This document shows positions 49,190-60,914 of a stretch of DNA of 64,000 nt, piece after piece. The position numbers and the translations under genes were made by a program. The first letter of the stretch is position 1. The number at the start of each line of letters is the position of its first letter. Under the pieces are notes generated by a model. The model saw nothing but the letters and a program-made list of their open reading frames with translations, was not told where the DNA came from and made no database searches. This DNA comes from Hippasteria phrygiana (lineage: Eukaryota > Echinodermata > Asteroidea > Valvatida > Goniasteridae), in assembly GCA_037893225.1 (NCBI GenBank), contig JAZGUH010000327.1, positions 2,329,247-2,393,246 of the forward strand. Direction: 5' to 3'.

Positions 49190-51480
49190 TGCTCAAACGG
49201 TCCAGAATATCAACGGCAGATTTGGCAGTCTGCATGAGGCTTTAGAGTTAAGTGTACACTGGGGGAAGTCGTGACAACGATGGATTTTATACCAAAGATG
49301 GATGCTCCTTGTGTGTAAAGATATAGTTAAGGCTTCCCCGGTTTGGACACTTCCGTATTATAGGCCATGTTTGATCCAGCTCTTGTGACCCTGTTGCGTG
49401 TCTCGATAACCGCTCTGTGGTTCTCAAGAGCTGGCTAAAAGGGACACAGGTCAAAACTCAGTATGTCCTGTAGATTGTAAGTCTTGGGCAAAAAATGTGG
49501 CCATTCTGCTTACCCCCCCCTGGATACTCCACCTTTGGCGTCGGAATTGTCACAAATGTGACTAAATCCCCACCGGGCCCTCAAGAACATCACTGATGTA
49601 CAAAAGTATAGGCCAATTTCTATTTCCAGTCAAAAGTCCAAATTTCTTACCCTTGGGTACGATACGGGCGGCGCGTATGGAGATTTCTATTGTTGAGTCG
49701 CCATTTTAAAGCAAATTTCTGTCTCTGAAGTTTGGGAGCCTGCTTTCCTGCGCTTAAAGCTTACAGTCCCTATGAAATGACTGCGCAGTGGCGTCACGGT
49801 AACTGGGGTAAACTTCTGGGGGTGGGGAACCTGGGGTGCACACAGTACGTCCCACCGCCCGTCCCACCGCCCCCCCCCCCCCCCCCCCACCCCCATCAAA
49901 TTGGGCCAAGTAACGGTCAACGTACGAGCTAAATAAGCTTCACCATCATGCTTCTACGTTTTGTACTATATTTTCCGCCGAGGAGCCTAAATTCAGTTCG
50001 GGGGGGGGGGGGGGGGGGGGCTACAGTCCGTCTATTTTGAACGAAGAAAACTCGAAAATTAGGGAGCAAGCTTACCTGTTGCTTTTGAGGGTCAAGCTGT
50101 AGCATTTGGGGAGTAGGGAATGCGACCAATTCACGGGGGTTGCACCTGAACCTTTGCACTAATTTCAGTTTCAAAAAAATAAGTTTTGTAAGTTTCGGGC
50201 ACTCTTCGTTAAATGTTGGGCGTGTCTATGCCTGTAGATGGACAGATTTCCTTTCCTTATTTCTGATTTTTCAAGTCTGGCTATAAGTATAAACTGAAGA
50301 CATCGAAATTGTTGCGGGTAATCCTATAGAGTTGAGGGATAGGCCCTATTAAATGCAGCTATTAGAAATCAGCTCCAGAGAAAAGTTTGGCAAGAAGTTA
50401 CTCTCAGGTGAAGTTCAAAAGTTCATGTGCGGTCTGTTTTCCCCAGACAAATTGCGCTTTTCCCCCGAAGGTTAACTGCCGGCGCGCGTGCATCGTGGTT
50501 TGTAGTTTCCCTGGAATCTTGCAGAGTCTTGGCGTCACTTGCTTGTAATTGTATATACAACACGTCATCGTTGCTATATCTCGTTTCATTTGCGGGTGCG
50601 ACTTTGATTATTCCACCGGGGGCAATATGCAGGAACCGACATGGCCCAGCTGTCTAATAGCTGATGCCATGTTTGGCTGTCACGGTGTACATTTTATAGA
50701 ACTATTTTAACGGTGGTGCCAACGTTATTATGTTATTTACACATCTTGTTTAAACGAACGAACGAATGAATGAGTGCAATGCGCATTGCAATTTTCAGCA
50801 AGAACGCCATATTATGCCGTAGAAAAATAATTTCATACCTACCTATTTTTTAACAGTACGCTCAGTTTGGTTTTTGCTAGTTGGTTTTAGTTTCTTTTTC
50901 TGTTTTGTTCTTGTTACCAATTGCTAATTTTATAGGCTGATGACACATGCACTTGTGTGAACCTGTTGCTAGCTAGCTAGCTATATACGCTCAAATCGCG
51001 GGCTGGTTGAAAAAACGTTTCCAACCCACCAGCGGGGACCTAACAGCCCGCCGGGTCCCCTCCCTGTGAAGTATACAAGTTGACGTTAAAATCCAAGGAG
51101 ATTTGGCAAGAATACATGCTATTTTACGAAATTATTTTATTTTCCGACTGAATTTAATCGAATGGTTTATAATAAAAATTGCCGTGGTTCTCGAGCGCAA
51201 AAACATTAAATTACATTTTTTTAAATGAAGAAATACACTAACATTTATATTTAAAACATTAAATTGCCGCTTAAATTTAGTTTTAAATGACTCTCAAAAT
51301 GATTAAAATTTAAAAAATAAAAAGGTATTTTATTAAAATAAGACCTCGTCGGTTATCGTACTTGATTTCATTTAGTTTTGTTTTGCATTTGATTACTCTG
51401 TAACGCTTCACTGATCTCAAGTTCTCAACATATCAAAAAAACTCATTTGCCGAATGAAATTCATCATTGATAATAGCACA
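49190..51480. other. host intergenic DNA with G/C homopolymers, no recognised gene
   Basis: Poly-C at 49,869-49,888 and poly-G at about 50,000-50,020. The 50,460-50,560 segment is GC-rich and CpG-containing, and 50,955-51,070 is a GC-rich block with a GCTAGCTAGCTAGC run. No promoter or exon can be supported. Confidence 0.4.
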
Positions 51481-52170
51481 AGTTTTCATCATTAATCCTA
51501 CTATTTGACCATACAAAACCTTACAAAATTTTCATATTCAATGTTTACCATAGCATTAACACACACATGGCAAAACCATACAGCGTAATGCTATAGCAAG
51601 CTTATTGACATGGCAAAACCATACACATGGTTTTGTATGGTAAACATGCTTCACTGTGGTGCACAGTGTATGCAAAATGGTTTTGTGTGGTGAATATAGT
51701 TAATTGTGGCTTCTTATCGACAGACTACTTGGGGCTATAGAGTACCGAAGTTTTGCCGCGGCAACTGGTTCCAAACACATGCAGTTTAGAATGTATTCTG
51801 GTTCCAAACATTGCATTGATCGACGTCATTACTTCGGTACTCTATAGTGAGTTATATATAATGTATAAAGAGAAACCACCCTAATTCTAAAATGGTATAG
51901 GCCTATTCATCAATGTTCCCCGGTACACAATGGAGTTGGTTAACCATGCCAAACATTGCACCTGCTAGCAGACACAGCCTGTACAACCATACAAAACCTT
52001 ACAGTGCCACACAGAGGTCAAGTTGATTTACCCTTCATCACCTTACATAGTTAATTACAGGCAAGTCTTTTGACCATACAAAACCAGACAGCTGTCAGGT
52101 TCTGTATGGTATACCTGCTGTACACTCAGTGACTCACTGTATGGTTTTAAATGGTGAATAAACTTTCTTC
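51480..52170. repeat. cluster of CCATACAAAACC motifs in both orientations
   Basis: CCATACAAAACCTTAC at about 51,511 and 51,986, CCATACAAAACCAGAC at about 52,075, GCAAAACCATACA at about 51,570 and 51,613, and GGTTTTGTATGGT at about 51,628, with variants at 51,678, 52,104 and 52,140. The units are scattered rather than tandem, and include an abutting inverted pair at 51,613-51,640. Confidence 0.65.
51735..51847. mobile_element. 113-bp MITE with CTATAGAGTACCGAAGT ends
   Basis: Termini CTATAGAGTACCGAAGT and ACTTCGGTACTCTATAG are exact reverse complements. The interior carries two TGGTTCCAAACA copies. Confidence 0.8.
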
Positions 52171-52980
52171 TAAATTGCCTCAAGAGTCTAGTGCAGCAGC
52201 TATAAATTTCTGAAACTGACAGGAGATCTCTATCAACAAATCCACACTAAAAATGTGTGTAGCCGGTTTCCCATGCCTGGTCCTACTTCCATATCACACA
52301 GTTACCACAAAAAAACATGGTGCCCTCTTGGGTATACCTCTTGGGTTTTCCCTTTTGCCCCATAGTAACCACGTATTCAACAAAGTGCTACCTTTCTAGA
52401 GAACAAAAAAATTACGAAAATGTCTAAATAATTTCTGGAAATTCCCGAAAATATTCCAGATCACTTGGGCAATTACTCCCAACCTGACATCTAAGCCAAC
52501 GGAATTTCAACGCACCACAAACTGCACTTTGGGAAAGTACGCATGTCCCCCGACACCCCAATGGCCCTGCCCCCGTTATAAAACTTCGGAGAATGTGATT
52601 TATTCAGTAACAATGATGTGAACTCTCGTTTAACACGTGCCGACGTGAGACCTTGAACTAAAAGTGGGAGCATGTCAGACGGCCAATGTCTTTCGTTGGT
52701 GCGCCCAAAGTAGGCGTATTTTCCCGAGAAAAAAAACCAACGCACGACGCACAGCATTTCATCCCAGGTATAGCCAGACGCAGGTATTAAAAACGATTGG
52801 ACGAAATGAAATGTACACCCCCCCCCCCCCCCCCCCCCCCCGTTCAAATTAAGACTCATGTTCCAATGGCGATTGGAAAATCAAAGTATAGGCCTATAGG
52901 CAACAAGCCGAAACTTTGGCCAAACTTTTGGCCAAATTTTGGGGCAATGTAAGTAAGCTTTCTACAACTCGCAGCACAGG
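52171..52980. other. host intergenic DNA, nothing recognised
   Basis: Holds a poly-C at about 52,818-52,841. A 122-codon minus-strand reading frame starts next to the homopolymer but shows no domain. Confidence 0.35.
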
Positions 52981-53091
52981 GGCCAATTCCTAGAGCTGCT
53001 TAAAGAGATGTTGATTGCTGAGAGAAATCTGCGTAATTTCTGTAGTTTTATGTAGATTAAGGCATATAGGTTTTTCTCGTCAATTTCGGCA

Positions 53092-53480
53092 AATGAGCAG
53101 CCAATTTAATTTTCGTGCGTTCGAATTAAAGCGATTTTACCTCCAGTTTTACTGTTTTTTCAAATTATGAATTCGGGCATTTAATTTCGTTTCGAGGCAT
53201 TCGAATTCCTTTAGCAATGTGTTCAATATGTTCAATTTAGCATATCGTCGTTCCTTTTCGTGACGCACAATCATCATTTAATTTAGCAAAGCTGGTTCGA
53301 CTTTTTGTTTTTCAATTTTGTAAAGAGGCAATAAAATTTCGCTAAAATGAGAATTCAAATAAGAAACAGAAAAACAAAATTAATTGTACTAGACGTACAA
53401 CTGTTTCGTATCTTCAAACCTTTTGTTTTTCTTTATTTCTTTATGTTTTCCGTAGATTTTATATGGGGCCTATTGGTATA
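53092..53480. repeat. TTTCG/AATTCG-rich cryptically simple region
   Basis: Words such as AATTTCGTTTCG, TTCGAATT and GGCATTCGAATTCC recur irregularly. A similar style is seen at 62,820-63,060. No gene. Confidence 0.45.
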
Positions 53481-53769
53481 TTATTTTTTTGGGGGGGGGG
53501 GGGACTTTATGGTTAACTAACCAAGACCCAATTTGTTTTTTTGTGTTGTGAAACATTAACGTTTGTTATTGTTTTAGTGTTCTTTTTTATGGGCCTTTTA
53601 TCCCGTTTTTTTTAATTGTTTAATTATGTTGTTTCTTCCTCAACCATCAATTCTGTTGGCGTCAGGAAGCATTTCAATAAGGCTGATAGGGGTGCAATAG
53701 CGGTAACGCTGTTTTTCTTAACGTTACTGCATTCTGTAACCGCTCACATGACTAATGAATGGAAAGCCG

Positions 53770-54140
53770 TCCGGCCGGAATAATGGAATATTCATACTCG
53801 TACTCGGCCAGCAAAGTACTTGAACTCGACGAAAACAAAAATACATGTATTGGCAAGGTTACGGACTCTGCGCAAGTTAGTACGCCTACCCTTAAAAAGT
53901 GGCGGGGGGGGGGGGGAATGATTACATTTGTCATCCCCCAGGTCAAAAAGTGGGGGGATATATCCCCCCACCCCCCCCCCCCCCCCCCGGATCTCGCCCA
54001 TGAGTACATGTACTCGACTCGGAGACCTGTACTTGTACTCGGTTGCAAAGTACTCGGACTTGAATTGTACTCGGCAATCTAAGTACTCGGCAGTATATAC
54101 TCGGTACTCGGAAAAAAGTACTCGACTACAACACTGGACT
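53770..54140. repeat. TACTCG-rich repeat with poly-G/poly-C pair
   Basis: TACTCGTACTCGG and AGTACTCGGACTTG-type units flank a GTGGCGGGG... / ...CCCCCCGGATC pair (53,900-53,990). The right end, AGTACTCGACTACAACACTG, matches the family at 48,975. Confidence 0.6.
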
Positions 54141-54894
54141 TCAGTGTTACAGAAAGATATTTAAAAATAGATAAGGCGGCGATCGTGGAAAATATAACCC
54201 GTCATGAAATAAAAAAGAAGCAAAACGGGACGACTTTAGCTTGACATTTCTGGGGCTTATTTTGCGTTAAAAATTGCTACAGAGATAGGGGCAAGTAAAA
54301 GACTGTGGAATAGGATCTTTTACAGAGAATTCTATTTTGTTTTAAAAAAGAGAGAATAGTTTGGATTAGTTAGTCAAGCCAAAGCCAGAAATTGGAAACA
54401 TTCCTTCCCCATTGTGTACATCAGGGGGTTAGCTGGAAGGTCTTGGGATTAGTGTTCCCGTAATTTGATCCTTTGTGAAGCACTCCCAGCCAGCAGACTG
54501 CCAGCAAACCGCACACAATTCCTGGTGAATATTGCTGTGATCGAAACTGCCTCTGATCTGTGCATTGACCTGTATATATTGACCCATTATCTCGGCCAGC
54601 TCCGCTTATATCCCCATACCGCAAAAAACAGATTTACCGCTATTGATACCCCTATTGGCCTTATTGAAATGCTTCCTATAGGTCCGTCACCAGCTCCAGG
54701 CATTAGGGGGGGGGGGGGCAGTGCTTGATAGGGGGTGGGGGGGGGGGGGGAACATCACAAGAAAAAAAAAAACAACTTTATGCTTATGTTTCGACAGATG
54801 GGGGCCCAATTAATCACCAGGGGGCTCGGCCCCCTGGGCCCTCCCTTAGTGACGGGCCTGGTTGGCGTACCAGACATCTTGGCATATGTTTGGG

Positions 54895-55440
54895 TATGGT
54901 TATACACTGCATGCCACTGGGAGCGTCGAGTCCAGACGTTATAAACCTGTCTCGTCAATGAAGACTAGATGCGCCAGAACACCATACTGCAGAAACCACT
55001 CAGCATACTGGACGCGTTGATCAAGTACTTCAGGGGAATTTCTCGCATCAGGAACGTCTCCACTAGTTTCAGTGTAATCATCATCCCATCCAAGGCCCTG
55101 GCTATGGTGGCAGTATAGAAACCCCGGGCTTCTCCGCAGATGCTCACTCAAACTAGCCTTCATCTGCTGAAGTGTCAAGATGAGATTAGTGTCAAGGATG
55201 CCTTGCATATGGTTTCGCATCTCGTCATCCATCTTGTTGCGGGTTGCTCCTCCTCTTGCCAGCGTCGCTCGCCTGCCAGTCCTCAAATATGTTGCAACAA
55301 TTGATCTTGCTGTGGACGTGTTTGATGTTGAAGTTGACCGCAAGCTCAAGGTAGTCCTTGCTCATTTTCCTCGAAGGCCTCAATCAACCTTTCTCGATCT
55401 ACCTGGGACACTCTTGCGTAGCGACCAGGAGCTGCAATTT
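54895..55440 (-). pseudogene. Tc1/mariner-type transposase relic
   Basis: The minus strand reads QVDRERLIEAFEENEQ, then (frameshift) TARSIVATYLRTGRRATLAR, GGATRNKMDDEMRNHMQGIL, TLQQMKASLSEHLRRSPG and YAEWFLQYGVLAHLVFIDET, followed after one extra base by YNVWTRRSQ. The N-terminus is the HTH DNA-binding part. FIDET.YN.W is the segment holding the second catalytic Asp. The third catalytic residue region is missing. At least two frameshifts show it is inactive. Confidence 0.75.
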
Positions 55441-56060
55441 CTAGAAATAATGCGTATATTAATCTGTAGCGAAAGCTCGTCGTCTTCGAAGTACATTGCA
55501 AAGTGACTCCTGTTAGTGCCAATAAGTGAACCGTATTTATGCCTTTAACATTCTAAAGGAAACAAAAGTTTAACAGAACGTGCGCGCCCATTTAAATGAC
55601 CAAATTCACGCCTCAAATAGCTCCTGCCGATTTGAATGCTGTTTTGTTGAATTGTTAAATTGCATGGTTGTTTTGTTAGCTCGAATGACGCAACAGTGCT
55701 TTTGCCCAGTCATAAAACGAAATCGAATGACCATTTTCCAGCAGCATTCAATTTCGCGCGAAATAGAATGGCGCAGTGGTTAAAATGGCTGCTAATTTGC
55801 CGAAATTGACCGAGAAAATCTATATTAAAAATAAAACTGGCAATTATTTCTGCCATGAAATAACAAAAAAGTAAATGTGAGAGCTATTTTTATCAAGTCC
55901 CATCTAGCCCCCTGATGCAATTTGTCTAAAAGTCGTTGCTGCGGGCAGCAAAACAATTTGACGTTATAAGACGAACTCCCCTTTTGTGCCTAGCACATAA
56001 AACTACAAAACGACGCAGACTTCTCTCAGCAATCACTCCTCTTTAAGCACAAAAACTGCT

Positions 56061-56470
56061 GAAGCACAAACATCTTGTCTAGTAAAATCAGGATATACCA
56101 GCCAAAACTCCATGTCATTTCATGCTAAGCAAACAACAGCTAAATACCAGTCACAAACGATATACATCACATGGAGTTTCGGCTGGTTACTTGGGTCAAT
56201 TCATAGAGCTGCTTAAGCAAAAATGTTGCTTAAACACAAATAAAACATTGCTTAGTCAAATCAAGTTACCAGCTAAAACTCCAACTAAAACTCTTCCACT
56301 GAGCCTAAAAATGTTCATTATTTTGAACAAGTGCTTGAATCCAGCTCCCTCCACACATTCGACCGGAGTGATTGGAAAGGGCATAGATTTATATTGTTTG
56401 TACAGCTTAGAATGGCCAGCTACGTACTCTTAACAAAGGGAATATTGGTCGTTGATGTTGGCAAGGATTT
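56061..56470. repeat. AGAGCTGCTTAAGC-type short repeat with inner hairpin
   Basis: CCAGCCAAAACTCCATGT (about 56,099) pairs with ACATGGAGTTTCGGCTGG (about 56,169). Next to it, TCAATTCATAGAGCTGCTTA (about 56,195) resembles the left end of the element at 52,981. Confidence 0.55.
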
Positions 56471-56778
56471 TTCATTGGGACACAATAATTATGAGTGGGG
56501 GGTCCATGCATGCAACAGCATTTTAAGTGAGGACCCGGGGCACCAGCATTCGGCAACTAGCTGGGCAAGGAAGATACCAGCATTTTTTAGTGGGGACACA
56601 GGGGGCACCAGAATGTTTTTGAGAGCACAGGGGGAACTAACATTTTTTTCAGTGGGGGCACAGGGGCACTATAATTTCCAGTGAGGGCACACTAGGACCA
56701 GCAGCATGAGGAAATTATTTTAATGTTGCGGCGATTGTGTACTTTATACGGGCCCCGTTCATAGCAAGGTCATTTTGT

Positions 56779-56820
<42 letters not shown>

Positions 56821-57300
56821 AGACGTGAAAAAGGGGCACTCGATATATCGGGGGCACAGGGGGCACTAACATTTTTTTAGGGCACAGGGGGGCACTAACA
56901 TTTTTCAATGGGGGAACTAGCATTTTTCAGTGGGGGAACAATAATTCCTAGTGAGGGCACACTATACTAGGGCCAGCAGCATGAAGGAAATAGTTTCAAT
57001 GTTGCGGCGATTGCGTACTTATACGGGCCCCGTTCAAGGCATAGCAAGGTCATTTTTATTGGGGGGGGGGGGGGAGGTAGACGTGAAAACGTGCACTCGA
57101 TATTTCGGGGGCACAGGGGCACTAACATTTTTAGGGCACAGGGGGGCACTAACATTTTCAGTGGGGCACTGGGGGAACTAACATTTTTTCAGTGGGGGCA
57201 CAGGGGGGGCACTATAATTCCCAGTGAGGGCACACTAGGGCCAGCAGCATGAAGGAAATTTATTTTAATGTTGCGTCGATTGTGTACTTACGGGTCCCTG
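56471..57300. repeat. GGGGCACAGGGGGCACTAAC repeats, about 270-bp higher-order period
   Basis: The block GCCAGCAGCATGA.GGAAAT ... GTACTTATACGGGCCCCGTTC recurs at about 56,698, 56,969 and 57,239. Between are short GGGCACA/CACTAACATTTTT units. It contains the longest homopolymer of the window, 38 G at 56,782-56,819. Confidence 0.85.
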
Positions 57301-57574
57301 TTCCTATAAGAGAAACAAAATCCAATTTGAAGTTATTAGACTTACCAAAACTAGCTTGTGACATTAAACACCAACAGGTATGTCCGTAAAATAGAGGGCA
57401 GGTTTTGATTTGTTTGTGGGACGGACATTTTTTGGGTAAAAAAAAGGGGCACTCTGAAAATATTGGGGGGTAATCATCTTGTTTTACTATATAGGTTGTT
57501 TCATTGTGTAAAGCGCTGTGATACTTTCTTTGTGATTAGTTAGAGCGCTATATAAAAGCTCTGTATTATATAAC
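57301..57574. other. unrecognised spacer
   Basis: Ends in a L2-like AAAGCGCTGTGATACTTTC...AGAGCGCTATATAAA stretch (57,510-57,560), probably a short retrotransposon 3' end. Confidence 0.45.
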
Positions 57575-58040
57575 AAAAGTACCCTTAAGGAGACACTTTG
57601 TCATAATTGTGTATCCTTAGGGAGACAAGTGGAATTAGGGAGAACATTTCAGTGTCTCCCTAAGTACCCAGCCCCCCCTAAGGAGTGAGAATGTTATTGT
57701 CGCAAGTGAGTTAGGCCCTATATCGATAGAGGATGGTCCAAATCGAAAATATACAAAAATTCGTGGGGATAGGACAGGGATATTTGGGTTAGGTTACATT
57801 AAAGTTGAAAAAATGTTGTGTACGCGTCTATTGCAAAGTCTCCCAAATGACCCATCCTCGGTAATTTTCCTCAATTGCCGGATAGGGCGGTCACATTAAT
57901 CCTGGAAAAGAGTGGGTTAGGGTGACCTGGTCGAATAGGCGACAATAACTGTCGCCCTATTTTGGAAAAGTCGCCCCTTTGGAGTTATTTCGGAAAGAGT
58001 CGCCCATTTGCCGCATCCAGGAGATTTATAATTATTATTA
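57575..58040. repeat. GTCGCC-rich dispersed repeat, copy 2 (rearranged)
   Basis: 57,720-57,860 is the inverse of 37,605-37,745, while 57,865-58,030 is in the same orientation as 37,365-37,580. The left part (57,580-57,680) carries AGGGAGACA/TGTCTCCCTAA words related to the hairpin at 38,240-38,279. Confidence 0.7.
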
Positions 58041-58069
58041 TTATTATTATTATTACTATTATTATTATC

Positions 58070-60205
58070 ATCGTTGATGAGGCGGGATCGGTGATGCATA
58101 CACAACGAGACTTTCGCAATCGGTGATTGGACTTTCGCAATCGGCGATCAACTTTCGGGATCGGTGATGAACTTGTATGCATGATTCGGTGGATGGACTT
58201 TCGCTAGTGGTGATGGACTTTCACAATGGGTTGATGGACTTTCGCGAGTGGTGATTGACTTTTGGCTATATCATTCCACTCATTCTGGTTCTGGTCATCG
58301 ACTGAAACTTGTGGGACATCATACGCATAGCAGAATCCGCTTGAAATAATGTATTTTTTCCCTTTCTTTTCCGTTACCGGTATGTTTTCTGAAAAGACAT
58401 AGGTCTATTATAGACGAGGACCAATACAAGTATTCTTTTCGCATTTCTGTTGAGAGGTTTCCTGTCATTTTCAAACTGTTCTGTTCAGTTTTGGTTCCAT
58501 TCGCATTTTACCAATTCCGTACTCATTATTCGTTTTCAGGTAGGCCTACTTTAATATGTATTTTAATTTCAATTAGGCATACATTTAGTTTCAATGTTCA
58601 TGTATCGATAGGGGATCAATTATTTTGTAAACGACAGTGATATCAAAAATAAAATGTGATGACTTTGCATACGATGTCTGCATGCTTGTTTTTCTTTCTT
58701 CCATTGTCAAAGAATATGCACACTGCAAAAACTGTGGTGTTAAATTAGCACACATGTGGTGTCTATATTGGACCACTCGCGCCCATATAAACACCACATG
58801 GTGTTAGATTAACACCACAGTTTTTGCAGTGCATAATTGTTCTTTGGACTTGAGTAACCGAGGCCTAGTAGAGACCTAAGTTCCATTTTAATGTGTTTTA
58901 CATATTTCAATAAAGGTTTATAATTCATTTGTGATTCTTCCTTTCGAGAAAAACCAACGCATTTATGAGTGTTTGTACGTTAATCGTCGAAATTGAAACT
59001 GTGGCAAACAATCACCTTTTTTCGATTGTGCATACTATGTTAAAAACAAACACATGACAGCAAAATTAAATAATCATGACATTATTATTCAATTTTATAG
59101 TCAATACAAACAGCCCCTATTCACGGTACGTTCCAGCCGCACTTTCCACTGGGCATGTGCGACCCCTAGGGTTATTTGCATACGTAATGAGGGCTGCCGA
59201 TTTTACGCCGATGATGCGACTCGAAAATATAGCTTTGTTATTTAATCGTTTATAGACCACGCAAATTTGGAAGCCGTTGTTATTGTGTCACTATTGGGTA
59301 TTTCGTTCAATCACTGTATATTTATCGGAGAAAATGTTCACAAATATTTTTCTGACAACGTAGAAACTTTGATTTCATTAAACAGCTGCCTTTTCCTCAA
59401 ATGTCGTTTGTTTACATTTAGTACCATTTTGTTCTTTGACAAGAACATAATTTTAGAGGTTTCCTCCCCCACATTTAAATTTGTAGATAACGATGGAGCC
59501 ATCAAGTCACAAAATTTGTGAACACATTTTGCTAAAATTTTTGCTAGACCGCGTTTGAATATTGCCCCAAAATCCAGCATATATCTGTCGGCTTTGATTA
59601 AAAGTTTCTGTGTAAATGTTGATATAAAACACTAAAAGAAACACGCAAAATGTCTAAATTTGTGATCTTCGATATTCAAAAAATTGCTTCATTAGGTTTT
59701 TAGCCTCTTTGTGTTGGTCAAAAACTGCTCTCGAAATATATTGAGTACGGTAACTACGATTTCAGTCGAATTGGTCGGGTTTGTTTGAGGTCTGGTATCC
59801 CGTATAGCGAGCAATCCAACAACACTAAAACAATTAGCCTATGTTTAGTCGGCTTTTAGAAGAAAAACAAATCTAGCTGAAAATATATCTATTGTATGTA
59901 AAAGGACTGCCACGTGAATTTTTATGTCAGTTTTGCATATTGCCTAGCTGGGAATCCTCGATTGTCCAGAAAAAGTGTCACGAAAAAGTGACACATGGAT
60001 TATCGAAACATACATTTTTGATAATAGCAACCACTTTACATGGGAAAAAATAACCACATAGAATTTTCTCCGACACAAATTGTTTTGGCCATAGAATTTT
60101 AGATTTTTTTTCTAATTACGCGCAGAAAACAGTTTAACTTAATATTACCACTCGCGAAAATCCATCACCGATCGTGAAAAGTGCATCACCGATTCGATGA
60201 TCACA
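58070..60205. mobile_element. possible element bounded by GATGGACTTTCGC subterminal repeats
   Basis: The left end (58,070-58,265) has several GATGGACTTTCGCGAGTGG-like units. The right end (60,148-60,200) has the inverse, CCACTCGCGAAAATCCATCA and GTGCATCACCGATTCG. No transposase was recognised between them. Confidence 0.45.
58720..58831. mobile_element. 112-bp MITE with CACTGCAAAAACTGTGGTGT ends
   Basis: CACTGCAAAAACTGTGGTGT (58,721) and ACACCACAGTTTTTGCAGTG (ending 58,831) are inverted repeats, continuing inward over TTAA and CACATGTGGTGT / ACACCACATG. Nested inside 58,070-60,205. Confidence 0.8.
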
Positions 60206-60914
60206 TTAAATGGCTCTTTGGCGTTCCATTAAATTTTACCAGACGGACACATTTACCGTTGGGCAGTGGCATGGGCGGCGGAACCACGCCCGGCCCCAAC
60301 GCCACACAAATATTTTCGGGGAGGGGACGACTATGGCAGTGTCCCCCCATTAATTCCCCCCTTGTCATATACAAATATGCATTTTATGGGTTATTGGTTT
60401 TTACATGCACTAGTTTGCACCATAATCACAAAGATAAGCACACATTTTCAAAAATTTCCAAAGATACACGAAGAGACACTGAGTACAAAATGTTTAACAA
60501 TTGTTTGTTGGTTGTGTGCTTAATTTTTTCCTCCTCTCCCAACCTTGATGAGAAATCGCCGCCGCTGGGCAGGGACAGAAAAAAAACCTAGAGGCGGACA
60601 AAATTTGTCTAGATAATTCTGTCCCCCTCCCCCTTCCGGACACATTACTACCGGATCGACCTGATAAATCTGTCCGGGGGGAAGTGTCCGTATCCAGCGG
60701 GTGGCAGGGGGGAACTTGCCCTCCCCCCCCCCCTGTCCCCCCGGCGCCAATTTGAGACGTCATAAAAACAAAAGAAATGCTATTTTTAAGACGGTTCGAA
60801 CGTTGTTTGCCCTCCCGCCAGGGGACAGATTTATCAAGAAAATGACTTCCTTAAAGGGTTGCACCAAACTAAATAGGCCAAAATGGCTGCGCCAAACTGA
60901 TTAGGATAAATTGT
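60206..60914. other. host DNA with CCGCCGCTGGGCAG and poly-C segments, nothing recognised
   Basis: GGGCAGTGGCATGGGCGGCG (60,261) and similar GTCCCCC-rich blocks at 60,620-60,740 look like ends of G/C-rich repeats. No gene. Confidence 0.4.

Larger units (their letters stand above)
52981..56060. mobile_element. decayed Tc1/mariner-IS630-type transposon with long gapped TIRs
   Basis: The left end (GAGCTGCTTAAAGAGATGTT, GATTGCTGAGAGAAATCTGC, TGTAGTTTTATGT) matches the reverse complement of 55,985-56,050. TTTCTCGTCAATTTCGGCAA at 53,075 matches the inverse of about 55,800, so the TIRs span over 100 bp, with an insertion in the right one. A transposase relic lies on the minus strand inside. A TACTCG/poly-G composite (53,770-54,140) and other pieces are inserted. 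Confidence 0.7.

Noticed and set aside
52491..52859. 122-codon minus-strand frame
   Set aside because: Begins at a poly-G/C run, no recognisable domain or splice context.
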